This document shows, piece after piece, positions 7,976 through 16,323 of a stretch of 64,000 bases of DNA; the first letter of the stretch is position 1, and the number at the start of each line of letters is the position of its first letter. The notes under the pieces are model-generated. The model saw only the letters and a list, made by a program, of their open reading frames with translations. It ran no database searches and was not told where the DNA came from. Both the position numbers and the translations under genes were made by a program. The DNA lies in NCBI GenBank assembly GCA_017454905.1, contig JAFTCB010000062.1:186001-250000 (forward strand), written 5' to 3'. The stretch is from Bacteroidales bacterium. Lineage in GTDB: Bacteria > Bacteroidota > Bacteroidia > Bacteroidales > UBA932.

Positions 7976-9214
7976 CTAGTCGACAGGGATGTCCTTGTTC
8001 ACGTTCTTGCAGCCGACGAGGGCATAGTAGAGGATGTAGGCAAGCATGGCGATTACGAGCCAGTAGCTGGGGATCGCGCCGGCACGCTGGGCGATGAAGT
8101 CCTGCAGGAGCGGCATCAGGCCGCCGCCGACCACCATCATCATGAAGATGCCGGAAGCCTGCTCGTTGTACTTGCCGAGGCCCTCGGTGCTGAGGTTGAA
8201 GATGGCGCCCCACATGATGGAGGTGCAGATACCGCAGGCGGCGATGAAGACGCACTTCATCGGGACGGCGGCGCCCTTGACGGTCATGCTCACGCTCTCA
8301 GGCAGGAAGATGGCGATGAGGAGCAGGAGGATGGCCAGGGAGGTCACGCAGATCATCTGCGTACGGGTAGAGACCTTGCCGCTGATGCTGCTGCTGACGA
8401 AACGTCCGATCATCATCAGGAACCAATAGGAAGCGGCGAGGAAGCCGGCCACAGCGGCCGAGCCCTCGAATCCGAGGTCGGAAATGTAGAAGTTGAGCTG
8501 GGCGGGGATGCCGATCTCGACACCCACATAGAAGAAGATGGCGATCACGCCGAGCACCATGTGGCGGAAGCTCCAGGCGCTGTGCTCATACTTGACATTC
8601 TTGCGCTCGAGTGCCGGCTCCGGGATCTTCACGAAGGAAATGATCACGAAGGAAATGGCGAACACGGCCATGGCGATGAAGAGCAGCGGAGCCACGTCGG
8701 ACATCGCGGTCTTGTCCGTGACCGTACCCACGAGCACGCCCACGAGCATCGGGGTCAGGGTGCCTGCCAGGGAGTTGCAGGTGCCGCCGATCTGGATGAA
8801 CTGGTTGCCGCGGTTGCCGCCGCCGCCCAGCAGGTTGAGCATCGGATTGACGACCGTGTTGAGCATGCACACGCAGAAGCCGCAGATGAAGGCGCCGAGC
8901 AGGTAGATCCCGATGGCGGCTCCGCCGAAAACGCTCAGGCTGGAAAGCCACTGGATCACGATACCCACGAAGCCGGTCGCGATGCCGATGAGCGTGGTCT
9001 TCTTGTAGCCCACGGTCTGGAGCATCTTGCCTGCGGGGATACCCATGAACAGGTAAGCGGCGAAATTCATCATGTTGCCCATCATGGCGGCCCAGCTGTA
9101 CTGGCCTTTCCAGATGTTGCCGAACGGAGCGGCCATGTTGGTGACGAAGGAGATCATCGCGAAGATGAAACACATCGTCACGACGGCCACCATGTTGACT
9201 TTTTTCTTTTCCAT
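7976..9214 (-). CDS. MFS sugar transporter (FucP/GlcP-like)
   Basis: A 412-residue inner-membrane protein with about 12 hydrophobic segments, resembling the FHS/FucP branch of the major facilitator superfamily in Bacteroidales (for example WKGQYSWAAMMGNMMNFAAYLFMGIPAGKML near residues 36-66, GNRGNQFIQIGGT in the middle, and GGGLMPLLQDFIAQ near residue 365). It likely imports glucose or a related sugar by proton or cation symport. The downstream ROK kinase gene supports a sugar substrate. It sits 24 bases after the acyl-CoA ligase gene. Confidence 0.9.
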   Translation of the reverse strand: MEKKKVNMVAVVTMCFIFAMISFVTNMAAPFGNIWKGQYSWAAMMGNMMNFAAYLFMGIPAGKMLQTVGYKKTTLIGIATGFVGIVIQWLSSLSVFGGAAIGIYLLGAFICGFCVCMLNTVVNPMLNLLGGGGNRGNQFIQIGGTCNSLAGTLTPMLVGVLVGTVTDKTAMSDVAPLLFIAMAVFAISFVIISFVKIPEPALERKNVKYEHSAWSFRHMVLGVIAIFFYVGVEIGIPAQLNFYISDLGFEGSAAVAGFLAASYWFLMMIGRFVSSSISGKVSTRTQMICVTSLAILLLLIAIFLPESVSMTVKGAAVPMKCVFIAACGICTSIMWGAIFNLSTEGLGKYNEQASGIFMMMVVGGGLMPLLQDFIAQRAGAIPSYWLVIAMLAYILYYALVGCKNVNKDIPVD

Positions 9215-9238
9215 TTGCGTATTTTGGTTTTAGTATCG

Positions 9239-11164
9239 TTACAGGGAAGCGATGTTCTTCTCGTTGAACAGCTGCTTGCCTTCCGGAGTATAGGCATACT
9301 CGATGCGGTCGGCATAGTGCTCCTCGACCTTGCGGCGCACGACCTTCATGGTGGAGTTCATCATCTGGTTGGCGATATTGAAAGCCTCATCACAGATGAT
9401 GACGGCGGACGGCAGCCAGCGGTCCGGGAACAGGTCGGCGTGCGGCCCGCCGGTCTTGTAGGAATCGATCTCGGCCTGGATCTTCTTCAGCATGGCCACC
9501 TTGCCCTCGCGGGAAGCGGGATCGAGGCCCTCCTTCTTCACAAAGTCGGCAAGCGCCTCTTTCTCCGGCACGATCATCACCACGGTGTAGGGATTCTGGT
9601 TGTTGTGCAGGACCACCTGGGACACGTACCTGGACACCTCGGGAAGGCTGTCCTCGAAGGCTTCGGGTGAGTATTTCTCGCCGTCGGAGCTGATCAGCAG
9701 GGACTTGAAGCGGCCGACGACATAGAGGAAGTCGTGGTCGAAGGGGCAGATATAACCCATGTCGCCGGTGTGCAGCCAGCCGTCGATCACGGTGTCGGCC
9801 GTGGCCTTGGGATTCTTCCAGTAGCCGGCCATCACGTTCTCGCCGCGGATGACGATCTCGCCCTTCTGGCCGATGGGGACTTCCTTGCCCTGGTCGTCGC
9901 AGATGATGCAGTCCATCGGACGCACGATGCGGCCGGAAGAGCCGAAGATGGCGTGTCCGGCGGAGTTGGCGCAGATGATCGGGGTGGCTTCGGTCAAGCC
10001 GTAACCCTGGAACATCGGCATTCCGACAGCGCAGAAGAAGCGCTGGAGCTCGATGTCAAGCAGGGCGCCGCCGCCCACGAAGAATTTCATCCGTCCGCCG
10101 AAACTCTCGCGGACATTCTTGAAGATCAGTTTGTCGAAAAGCGCCATCAGCGGTTTGCGCCAGAAGTCCTTGAAGCCGCCGCGGTTGTAGTATTCCTTGT
10201 TGTAGGCGATCGCGTTCTTGACGGCGAAGTTGAAGAGTTTCTCCACGGTCGGACCCTTGGCCTTGATGCCGCTTTCGATATTCTTCTTGAAATTGCGGGC
10301 GAGGGCCGGCACGGAGAGCATCACGTGCGGACGCGTCTCGCGGATGGCCACCGGCACGTTCTTGAGGGTCGCCAGGGCGTTCTTGCCGATGGGGACGAAA
10401 GCGATGGAGCCGCCATAGTACATCATCGTGTACATGCCGGCCACGTGGGCGAAGCAGTGGTCCAGCGGCAGGATGATGAGCATCACGTCATACTCGTCGA
10501 TGGAGATGACGCTGTTGCCCTGCGCCACGTTGGCCGTGTAGTTGCGGTGCGTAAGCAGGATGCCCTTCGGATCGGCGGTCGTACCGGAAGTGTAGCTGAT
10601 GTTGGCATAGTCGTCGGGGCCGACGGACCGGTAGCGGGCCTCGAATTCGTCCTTGTGCTCCTTCAGGAAGGCATCGCCCATCTTCTGGACCTCGGACATG
10701 CGGATTTCCTTCTCTTCGAGTTTGTCATAATCGAAGGCGGTATCGTCGAAGACGATCACTTTCCGGACGGCCGGGCACTCCGGGAGGATCTTGCGGATCT
10801 TCGGCAGGAGGTTGCCGGAGACATAGATCCACTTGGACTCGGAATGGGTGATGCGGAAGATCAGGTCCGCATCGGCACCCAGGTTCACGGACAGGGGCAC
10901 GTCGGTGGCGCCGGCATACAGGGCGCCGAGTTCGGCGAGAATCCACATGGAGCGGCTTTCGGAGAGCAGGGCGATCTTGTCGCCTTTCTCCATGCCGAGC
11001 GCCATCAGGCCGGCACCGATGCGGTAAGCCGTCTCACGGGTCTGCTCCTGGGTAATTTCAATCCACTTGCCGTCCACCTTCTCGCGGAGATACGGGTGGT
11101 CGGCGAACTGATGGGTGTACTTCTCAACGAAGTCGATGATGGTGGGTCTGGTGTTATTCTCCAT
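9239..11164 (-). CDS. Long-chain fatty acid-CoA ligase (AMP-binding)
   Basis: A 641-residue adenylate-forming enzyme that should activate long-chain fatty acids with ATP and CoA. Motifs seen are the ATP loop YTSGTTADPKGILLTHRNY (about residue 195), GYGLTEATPII, and the hinge region WLHTGDMGYICPFDHDFLYV. The length matches the FadD15-like family common in Bacteroidales. Its first 11 bases overlap the end of the upstream deoxynucleoside kinase gene, suggesting translational coupling. Its placement between nucleoside-kinase and sugar-uptake genes has no obvious metabolic logic; it may feed phospholipid or lipid A recycling. Confidence 0.93.
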   Translation of the reverse strand: MENNTRPTIIDFVEKYTHQFADHPYLREKVDGKWIEITQEQTRETAYRIGAGLMALGMEKGDKIALLSESRSMWILAELGALYAGATDVPLSVNLGADADLIFRITHSESKWIYVSGNLLPKIRKILPECPAVRKVIVFDDTAFDYDKLEEKEIRMSEVQKMGDAFLKEHKDEFEARYRSVGPDDYANISYTSGTTADPKGILLTHRNYTANVAQGNSVISIDEYDVMLIILPLDHCFAHVAGMYTMMYYGGSIAFVPIGKNALATLKNVPVAIRETRPHVMLSVPALARNFKKNIESGIKAKGPTVEKLFNFAVKNAIAYNKEYYNRGGFKDFWRKPLMALFDKLIFKNVRESFGGRMKFFVGGGALLDIELQRFFCAVGMPMFQGYGLTEATPIICANSAGHAIFGSSGRIVRPMDCIICDDQGKEVPIGQKGEIVIRGENVMAGYWKNPKATADTVIDGWLHTGDMGYICPFDHDFLYVVGRFKSLLISSDGEKYSPEAFEDSLPEVSRYVSQVVLHNNQNPYTVVMIVPEKEALADFVKKEGLDPASREGKVAMLKKIQAEIDSYKTGGPHADLFPDRWLPSAVIICDEAFNIANQMMNSTMKVVRRKVEEHYADRIEYAYTPEGKQLFNEKNIASL

Positions 11165-11792
11165 ATTGAGTGTCTTTGGGCGCGAACAGTCCGAAGAGCT
11201 GCGCGTCGATCATATCCGTTACTTTTTCGAAATCCTCGGGGTTGTTGCCGAACTTGATGTGGTCGGCATCGATGACAAGCAGGTTGCCGGGATAGTCCTT
11301 GATCCAGTTCTCATATTTCTCGTTCAGGCCGGTCAGGTAGTCGATGCGGATGCTCTTCTCGTATTCGCGGCCGCGCTTCTGGATCTGGGCGATCAGGTTG
11401 GGGATGCTGGAACGCAGGTAGATCAGCAGGTCCGGGTTGCCCACCAGCGACATCATCAGGTCGAAGAGATCGGAGTAGTTCTCGAAATCGCGGGTGCTCA
11501 TCAGGCCCATGTCGTGGAGGTTGGGAGCGAAGATCCGCGCGTCTTCGTAGATGGTACGGTCCTGGATGATGATATCGTCGGTCTTGGCGATCTCGACGAC
11601 ATCCTTGAAGCGCTTGTTGAGGAAATAGATCTGGAGGTTGAATGACCAGCGCTCCATATCTTCGTAGAAATCAGACAGATATGGATTGAAGTCCACGGAT
11701 TCGAACTTCGGAATCCAACCGTAATGGGCCGCCAGCATCTTGGTGAGCGTGGTCTTGCCGCTTCCGATATTTCCTGCTATCGCAATATGCAT
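11154..11792 (-). CDS. Deoxynucleoside kinase, copy 1
   Basis: A 212-residue kinase of the dNK/dGK/dCK family, which phosphorylates deoxynucleosides in salvage. It has Walker A GNIGSGKTTLTKM directly at the N-terminus, the DRTIYEDARIF segment matching the DR(S/T) motif, and the Arg-rich lid QKRGREYEKSI. It is paralogous to the next gene upstream (about half the residues look identical), a tandem duplication. In several bacteria such pairs form one heterodimeric enzyme of dAK/dGK type, which may apply here. A TAACTTTG box at 11813-11820 suggests an additional internal promoter. Confidence 0.92.
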   Translation of the reverse strand: MHIAIAGNIGSGKTTLTKMLAAHYGWIPKFESVDFNPYLSDFYEDMERWSFNLQIYFLNKRFKDVVEIAKTDDIIIQDRTIYEDARIFAPNLHDMGLMSTRDFENYSDLFDLMMSLVGNPDLLIYLRSSIPNLIAQIQKRGREYEKSIRIDYLTGLNEKYENWIKDYPGNLLVIDADHIKFGNNPEDFEKVTDMIDAQLFGLFAPKDTQYGE

Positions 11793-11812
11793 AACTGTTT
11801 AATTAGAACTTA

Positions 11813-11820
11813 CAAAGTTA
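11813..11820 (-). promoter_or_regulatory. -7 promoter box before deoxynucleoside kinase copy 1
   Basis: The minus strand reads TAACTTTG in the 34-base gap between the two kinase genes, ending 20 bases before the ATG at 11792. It could give separate expression of the downstream five genes. Confidence 0.45.
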
Positions 11821-11826
11821 AGAGAA

Positions 11827-12441
11827 TTATTTGAATAGTCCGAAGAGTTCGGCGTCAATCTTGTCCGTAATGAATGCAAAGTCCTCCGGACGGTTCTCAA
11901 AGTCCAGATGGTCGGCATCGATCACCAGCAGCCGGCCTTCGTAACGGGCGATCCACTGCTCATAGCGTTCATTCAGGCCGCTGAGGTACTCCAGGCTCAT
12001 CGTCTGCTCGTAGTCGCGGCCGCGTTTCTGGATCTGGTCCACCAGATGCGGGACGCTGCAGCGCAGGTAGATCAGCAGGTCGGGCGGGGCCACCATGGAC
12101 ATCATCAGGCGGAAAAGCTGCATGTAGGTCTCGTAATCCCGGTCGGAGAGATTGCCCATGTCGTGGTTGTTCGCCACGAAGATCTCCACGCCTTCGAAGA
12201 GCGTGCGGTCCTGGATGATCACCTCTTTGGACTTGGCGATGTCCAGTACGTCCTGGAAACGCTGGGCGAGGAAATAGGTCTCCAGGTTGTAGGACCAGCG
12301 CGGGATATCCTTGTAGTAGTCCTCCAGATAGGGATTGTAGGTGACCGCCTCATATTTGGGCGTCCAGCCGTAGTGTTCCGAAAGTTTGCGGGTGAGCGTG
12401 GTCTTGCCGCAGCCGATGTTGCCTGCTATTCCGATGTGCAT
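11827..12441 (-). CDS. Deoxynucleoside kinase, copy 2
   Basis: A 204-residue deoxynucleoside kinase, paralogue of the gene at 11154-11792. It shows Walker A GNIGCGKTTLTRKL, DRTLFEGVEIF, and the lid QKRGRDYEQTM. The start is set at MHIGIAGNIG (ATG complementary to 12439-12441), aligning exactly with copy 1 and lying 22 bases downstream of a good -7 box at 12464-12471; the longer frame with MLNLYDTPTAN would begin inside that promoter. It heads the six-gene minus-strand run that ends with the FKBP lipoprotein. Confidence 0.92.
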   Translation of the reverse strand: MHIGIAGNIGCGKTTLTRKLSEHYGWTPKYEAVTYNPYLEDYYKDIPRWSYNLETYFLAQRFQDVLDIAKSKEVIIQDRTLFEGVEIFVANNHDMGNLSDRDYETYMQLFRLMMSMVAPPDLLIYLRCSVPHLVDQIQKRGRDYEQTMSLEYLSGLNERYEQWIARYEGRLLVIDADHLDFENRPEDFAFITDKIDAELFGLFK

Positions 12442-12463
12442 ATTCGCTGTTGGTGTATCATAC

Positions 12464-12471
12464 AAATTTAG
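12464..12471 (-). promoter_or_regulatory. -7 promoter box of the deoxynucleoside kinase operon
   Basis: The minus strand reads TAAATTTG, a full TAnnTTTG match, ending 22 bases before the ATG at 12441. It is divergent from the plus-strand box at 12483-12490. Confidence 0.6.
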
Positions 12472-12482
12472 CACTTCTTTTG

Positions 12483-12490
12483 TAAATTTG
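12483..12490 (+). promoter_or_regulatory. -7 promoter box of the MBL-fold hydrolase gene
   Basis: TAAATTTG, the same octamer as the divergent box at 12464-12471, ends 21 bases before the ATG at 12512. The two promoters are only 11 bases apart. Confidence 0.6.
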
Positions 12491-12511
12491 CCAATCTTTT
12501 ATCGTATTGGC

Positions 12512-13252
12512 ATGCTCAACATCCGCGCACTCACTTGCAACCTCCTTCAGGAGCGCACCTACATTGCCTGGAACGGTTCCGCTCACTGCGTACTCATCGA
12601 TCCCGGCTGCTACGGCAGCGACGAGATCCGCACGCTCACGGACCTGCTCGCGCAAGAGAACCTCACCCCCGCAGCCATCCTCCTCACGCACGGGCATTTC
12701 GACCATATCTTCGGCGTCAAGCCGCTGCAGGACCGCTTCGGAGGCATCCCGGTCTACATGCATCCCGCCGACGAAGTCGTACTCGGGTACAGCGCCGACA
12801 TGGCCGGGCGCCTGGGCCTCGACGCCCCCGCGATCGATTTCGCCTGGACGCCCGTGCAGGACGGACAGGTGCTGGAAGTTGCCGGGATCCGTTTCGAGGT
12901 GATCACCACCCCGGGCCACACCCCCGGCGGCGTCTGCTGGCTCGTGCGGGATGCGGACGTGATGTTCACGGGCGACACCCTCTTCGCGGGCTCCATCGGC
13001 CGCACCGATTTCCTTTACAGCGAATACGACGACGAGATCCGCTCCATCATGGAGAAGCTCATCCTGCTCGACCCCGCCATCCGGATCCTGCCCGGCCACG
13101 GCCCTACCTCTACCATCGGGCACGAACGCACCGGCAACCCCTTCCTGGAGCCCTTCAACGAGCCCGAGGAAGCGTTGGATCCGAACGCGGAGCCGGTCGT
13201 GATCAAAGGGGAATCGCCGGAATCCGGATCAGCGCCGCTTCCTCCTTGTTGA
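12512..13252 (+). CDS. MBL-fold metallo-hydrolase (glyoxalase II-like)
   Basis: A 246-residue protein of the metallo-beta-lactamase fold, in the branch that includes hydroxyacylglutathione hydrolase-like proteins. The metal site is visible as THGHFDHI (HxHxDH), followed by the later His in TTPGHTPGGVCW, the Asp in FTGDTLFAGSIGRTDF, and the last His in LPGHGPTS. The exact thioester or other substrate is unknown. The start at 12512 (MLNIRALTCNLLQE) fits the promoter at 12483-12490. Its final 50 bases overlap the 3' end of the convergent sialidase-like gene. Confidence 0.92.
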   Translation: MLNIRALTCNLLQERTYIAWNGSAHCVLIDPGCYGSDEIRTLTDLLAQENLTPAAILLTHGHFDHIFGVKPLQDRFGGIPVYMHPADEVVLGYSADMAGRLGLDAPAIDFAWTPVQDGQVLEVAGIRFEVITTPGHTPGGVCWLVRDADVMFTGDTLFAGSIGRTDFLYSEYDDEIRSIMEKLILLDPAIRILPGHGPTSTIGHERTGNPFLEPFNEPEEALDPNAEPVVIKGESPESGSAPLPPC

Positions 13253-14339
13253 CGGAGAAAGAGATCCACAGCATGCCGTCAGCCACGACCGCTTTGGGAT
13301 AACTGTAGCCCAGAGTCTTGTAGCGGCCGGCGAAGCGCTGCGGAGGCAGGTCGTCCGCAGAGGCCAGCACCCAGGCTTTGTCGAAGAGATATCCGTCCCG
13401 GGAGACGGCCAGCACCAGGATGCGGCGGGATTTGCTGCCGGTGGGATTCCCCACCCAGAAGGTCCGGCCGTCCGGAAGGGTGCCCGCGCACTGCTTGGAG
13501 CGGGAATCGGGAATGTTCGTCAGGGCCGGGGCGCTCCAACTCCGGCCGCCGTCCTCCGAGACGGAGTACAATTTCCGGAAGGATGAACCCTGGTCCCGGA
13601 AAAGCATGACGAGGCCGCCCCTGCGCGTCCGGTACTGGCTGGGTTCCAGCGGTTTGCCTTCCCCTTCGGGGAATCCTCCCCGCTGCCACCCGCGCAGTCC
13701 GGAGGGATCGTCCGTCCATACGGGTCCGACCTGCGTGCCCGGCCGGAAATGGGCCGCACCGACCGTCCTGCCGTCCGGAAGCAGCATCGGATCCTGCTCC
13801 AGGATGCCGTCCATGGGCGCGCCGTCCGCCATCCGCAGGGGCTCCGGCCGGCTCCAGCCGCGCCCGTCCTTCGTAGCGATATACCACGCGGTGCCGCCCC
13901 GGGTGCGCTCCGGCGAGCAGATTTCATTGAGCACGGCGCACAGCGAATCGCCCCGCTGGATCCAGCCGCCGGGCGAAGCGAAGGTGCTGTCCGTGGGCAG
14001 GGCCAGCGGCTCCGGCACGCTCCACGCCTTTCCGTCCCGGCTGCGGGACAGGGCAACGAAAGAATCCGGCGTGTCCTCGTCCCGCGCCGACTCCTGCCAC
14101 ATGCAGAAATACGCTCCCCCGAAGGAACTCAGCACCACGTTGTTGATATAGCGCTCTCCTTCCGGCCGGAACACGCTGATGGTCTCGGCGCCCGGCAGCC
14201 GGGGCAGGCCGAGGGCGACGGTATCGCCCGGATCGAGCAGCCCCTCCGGAATCCGCGGGACGCGCAGCTCCGGCCCCCGGCAGGCCGACAGGCATACCAG
14301 CAGCAGGGCTGCGCAGGGCAGTTTGAAGGAGAAATGCAT
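13203..14339 (-). CDS. Sialidase/BNR-repeat-like lipoprotein
   Basis: A 378-residue exported protein with a lipoprotein signal (LLLVCLSAC, Cys near residue 19). It has beta-propeller signs: Asp-box-like repeats SRDGKAWSVPEPL, TKDGRGWSRPEPL and SEDGGRSWSAPAL, and a C-terminal YSYPKAVVADGMLWISFSVNKEEAALI typical of exo-alpha-sialidase-like BNR proteins. RVPRIPEG near residue 27 may be the FRIP-like Arg motif. True sialidase activity is uncertain. It starts 1 base after the duplicated phosphatase gene stops, so the two are an operon that could act on host or dietary glycans. Its 3' end overlaps the MBL gene by 50 bases. Confidence 0.8.
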   Translation of the reverse strand: MHFSFKLPCAALLLVCLSACRGPELRVPRIPEGLLDPGDTVALGLPRLPGAETISVFRPEGERYINNVVLSSFGGAYFCMWQESARDEDTPDSFVALSRSRDGKAWSVPEPLALPTDSTFASPGGWIQRGDSLCAVLNEICSPERTRGGTAWYIATKDGRGWSRPEPLRMADGAPMDGILEQDPMLLPDGRTVGAAHFRPGTQVGPVWTDDPSGLRGWQRGGFPEGEGKPLEPSQYRTRRGGLVMLFRDQGSSFRKLYSVSEDGGRSWSAPALTNIPDSRSKQCAGTLPDGRTFWVGNPTGSKSRRILVLAVSRDGYLFDKAWVLASADDLPPQRFAGRYKTLGYSYPKAVVADGMLWISFSVNKEEAALIRIPAIPL

Positions 14340-14340
14340 T

Positions 14341-15729
14341 TTAGTCCTCTTCGCCGGAGAGTTCTTCCTGCGCCGCTTCGAAATCTTCCCGGAACTCCTC
14401 GCAGTCCTGCAGGCGTGCGAAACACGCCGATGCGAGCATCCGGGAGGCGTCCACGTCGCTCTGCCAGTGGTAGCCGGCGATCACGCGGCTCTGCCCCCAC
14501 TCATAGCCAGCCTGCAGGATGGCATCCTGGCGCTCCGGATTGAGGGCCGACAGGACCAGGGCCATGCCCCAGCCGCGCACCGAGTGCCCGGAAGGATAGG
14601 ATCCCGTATTCCGCTCATACTCTTCGTCTTCCGGAATCAGCGTGGGATCGTGGTAGAACACGAACGGACGCAGGCGCATGTAGGTGGCTTTGGGTGCAGC
14701 GGCGGACAGGCGGAAGGTGCGGACGGCACGCTGCAGCAGGTGCAGCGTCTTGGGGGTGGTCTCCTTCGTCAGCGTGCGCCCGAAGGCCTTGCTGAACATC
14801 AGCGCCATCGTGTCCACGTCCGTGGTCGCTTCCCGGACGGCACGGCGTCCCCGTTCGCCTTCGCGCAGGTAGTTCCTGGCGTGGAAGTACATCAGGGTGT
14901 CGGACGCCAGCATGGGCGATCCCTCCTCCGGCGGGGCCGGGAGGAATACCGTCGCGTCCGGGAGGTCTTTGGCTTCCAGATAGGGCTGGACCTTGGCCTT
15001 GCCCGTTTCCTGCTTGGCCAGGAGGCGCTTCACCTCCGCCTGCGCCTTCTTGAACTGGGCCCGGTAGGCCTTGTTCTGCTTCAGGTATTCATACACGGAG
15101 GCAGCCACCATCCTGCCGGCCTTGACATCGCTGGCCCAGTGCACGCCCACGATCAGACGGGAAATCCCGCCCTCATCCGCCCGCGCAAGCAGGGCCTCGG
15201 CCCGCTCCGGACGGAGTTCGGCCAGGACGTACGCGATGCCGAAGAAGTTGGCCGTATGGCCGGACGGATAGGAGCCGTTCGTCCGCAGCCACTCCTCGTC
15301 ACCGGGGACGAGCGTCGGACAGGAGAAATAGACGAAGGGGCGCGTCCGGTTGTAGTAGCGCTTGGCTGCGCTGCAGCCCGCGGAGCCGAAACACTCCCGA
15401 GAGCGCATCACCAGGAGATAGGTCTCCGGCATCTTCTCCTCCGTAATCTCCAGGCCGAAGGCGTCCTTGAACTTGAGCCCGATGTCGCTCATCCGGGCAT
15501 CCTCGATGGCCTGCCGGGCCCGGGCAGGGTCTGCCGTCCGCTCCCGGAAATACGTCCAATGCGTAATCTTGTCGAGCAGGAACTCCACGCTCCCCTCCTG
15601 GGGAGGAGGCGGCAGCAGCTGCACGCTGTTCTTGACATCTGATTCGGAGAGATAGGGTTGGAAACCCTGCGCCGACAGCCCCGCCCAGAAGAGCAGCGCC
15701 GTCAGGAAAGTCACAAGCAGTCTTTTCAT
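14341..15729 (-). CDS. Tandem-duplicated PAP2/class A acid phosphatase, secreted
   Basis: A 462-residue exported protein with a Sec signal (MKRLLVTFLTALLFWAGLSAQ) and two complete PAP2-type phosphatase domains in one chain. Domain 1 (about residues 22-235) has KRYYNRTRP, PSGHTANFFG and SRLIVGVHWASD; domain 2 (about 240-460) has KATYMRLRP, PSGHSVRGWG and SRVIAGYHWQSD. Both carry every conserved catalytic residue of the KX6RP-PSGH-SRX5HX3D signature, so both should be active. Related class A nonspecific acid phosphatases are single-domain periplasmic enzymes of about 230-250 residues. Cotranscribed with the sialidase-like lipoprotein that follows. Confidence 0.9.
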   Translation of the reverse strand: MKRLLVTFLTALLFWAGLSAQGFQPYLSESDVKNSVQLLPPPPQEGSVEFLLDKITHWTYFRERTADPARARQAIEDARMSDIGLKFKDAFGLEITEEKMPETYLLVMRSRECFGSAGCSAAKRYYNRTRPFVYFSCPTLVPGDEEWLRTNGSYPSGHTANFFGIAYVLAELRPERAEALLARADEGGISRLIVGVHWASDVKAGRMVAASVYEYLKQNKAYRAQFKKAQAEVKRLLAKQETGKAKVQPYLEAKDLPDATVFLPAPPEEGSPMLASDTLMYFHARNYLREGERGRRAVREATTDVDTMALMFSKAFGRTLTKETTPKTLHLLQRAVRTFRLSAAAPKATYMRLRPFVFYHDPTLIPEDEEYERNTGSYPSGHSVRGWGMALVLSALNPERQDAILQAGYEWGQSRVIAGYHWQSDVDASRMLASACFARLQDCEEFREDFEAAQEELSGEED

Positions 15730-15754
15730 TTTGCAGAAGATGGATTGACGGATG

Positions 15755-15762
15755 CAAAGATA
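15755..15762 (-). promoter_or_regulatory. -7 promoter box of the phosphatase-sialidase operon
   Basis: The minus strand reads TATCTTTG, ending 25 bases before the ATG at 15729. The rest of the gap up to 15895 shows no gene or structure I recognise. Confidence 0.6.
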
Positions 15763-15895
15763 CGCAAACCACGGGATTTCGGAAAGGGCGGATTCTTCCG
15801 GGAGGATCTGTACAAGGGTTTCGTGGCCACCATCCTGTGGGGCGGAATCAACCGTTTCCAGGCTGAGGGAATTGCCCGGAACAACAGCCGCAAGC

Positions 15896-16264
15896 TTATT
15901 TCAGAAACACAAAGAACACTGCCAGCACCAGGCAGGCGAAGGCGGCCAGGTGGTTCCACTGGAGGCCCTGGCCCTGGAAGAGGAAGTGGACGATGATGGT
16001 GAAGACGGTCAGCGAGATGACTTCCTGGATGACCTTGAGCTGCATCAGGTTGAAGGGGCCGCCGTTGCCGGCGAAGCCGATGCGGTTGGCCGGGACGGTA
16101 AGGCAATACTCGAAGAAGGCGATGCCCCAGGAGAAGAGGATGATCAGGATCAGCGGCCAGCCGGTCGAGATCTTCATCTCCTGCAGTTTCAGATGCCCGT
16201 ACCAGGCGAATGTCATAAAGATGTTCGAGCAGACGAGCATCAGGATGGTCCAGATTCCTTGCAT
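15896..16264 (-). CDS. DUF486 / DMT-superfamily small membrane protein
   Basis: A 122-residue protein with about four hydrophobic helices (MQGIWTILMLVCSNIFMTFAW; WPLILIILFSWGIAFFEY; then LTVFTIIVHFLFQG and AAFACLVLAVFFVFL) and the conserved PANRIG motif of the DUF486 family. These half-size relatives of drug/metabolite transporters have no assigned substrate. The start at 16264 is chosen because a -7 box lies at 16287-16294; the alternative ATG at 16300 sits upstream of that box. It seems monocistronic. Confidence 0.88.
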   Translation of the reverse strand: MQGIWTILMLVCSNIFMTFAWYGHLKLQEMKISTGWPLILIILFSWGIAFFEYCLTVPANRIGFAGNGGPFNLMQLKVIQEVISLTVFTIIVHFLFQGQGLQWNHLAAFACLVLAVFFVFLK

Positions 16265-16286
16265 AGCGCTTCGCTGAAAAAGTTCG

Positions 16287-16294
16287 CAAAGATA
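16287..16294 (-). promoter_or_regulatory. -7 promoter box of the DUF486 gene
   Basis: The minus strand reads TATCTTTG followed by C, ending 22 bases before the ATG at 16264. Confidence 0.6.
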
Positions 16295-16323
16295 GGACAT
16301 TCCAGCGTGACAAGCAATAGTTT

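Noticed and set aside
7910-9670. A 586-codon plus-strand frame across the MFS and acyl-CoA ligase genes
   Set aside because: It is His/Asp/Glu/Ala-rich, spans two real genes on the other strand and has no recognisable domain.
15763-15895. Possible small gene or decayed gene between the phosphatase and DUF486 genes
   Set aside because: No frame of useful length with a plausible start, no protein similarity and no repeat; I see nothing there besides the promoter box at 15755-15762.
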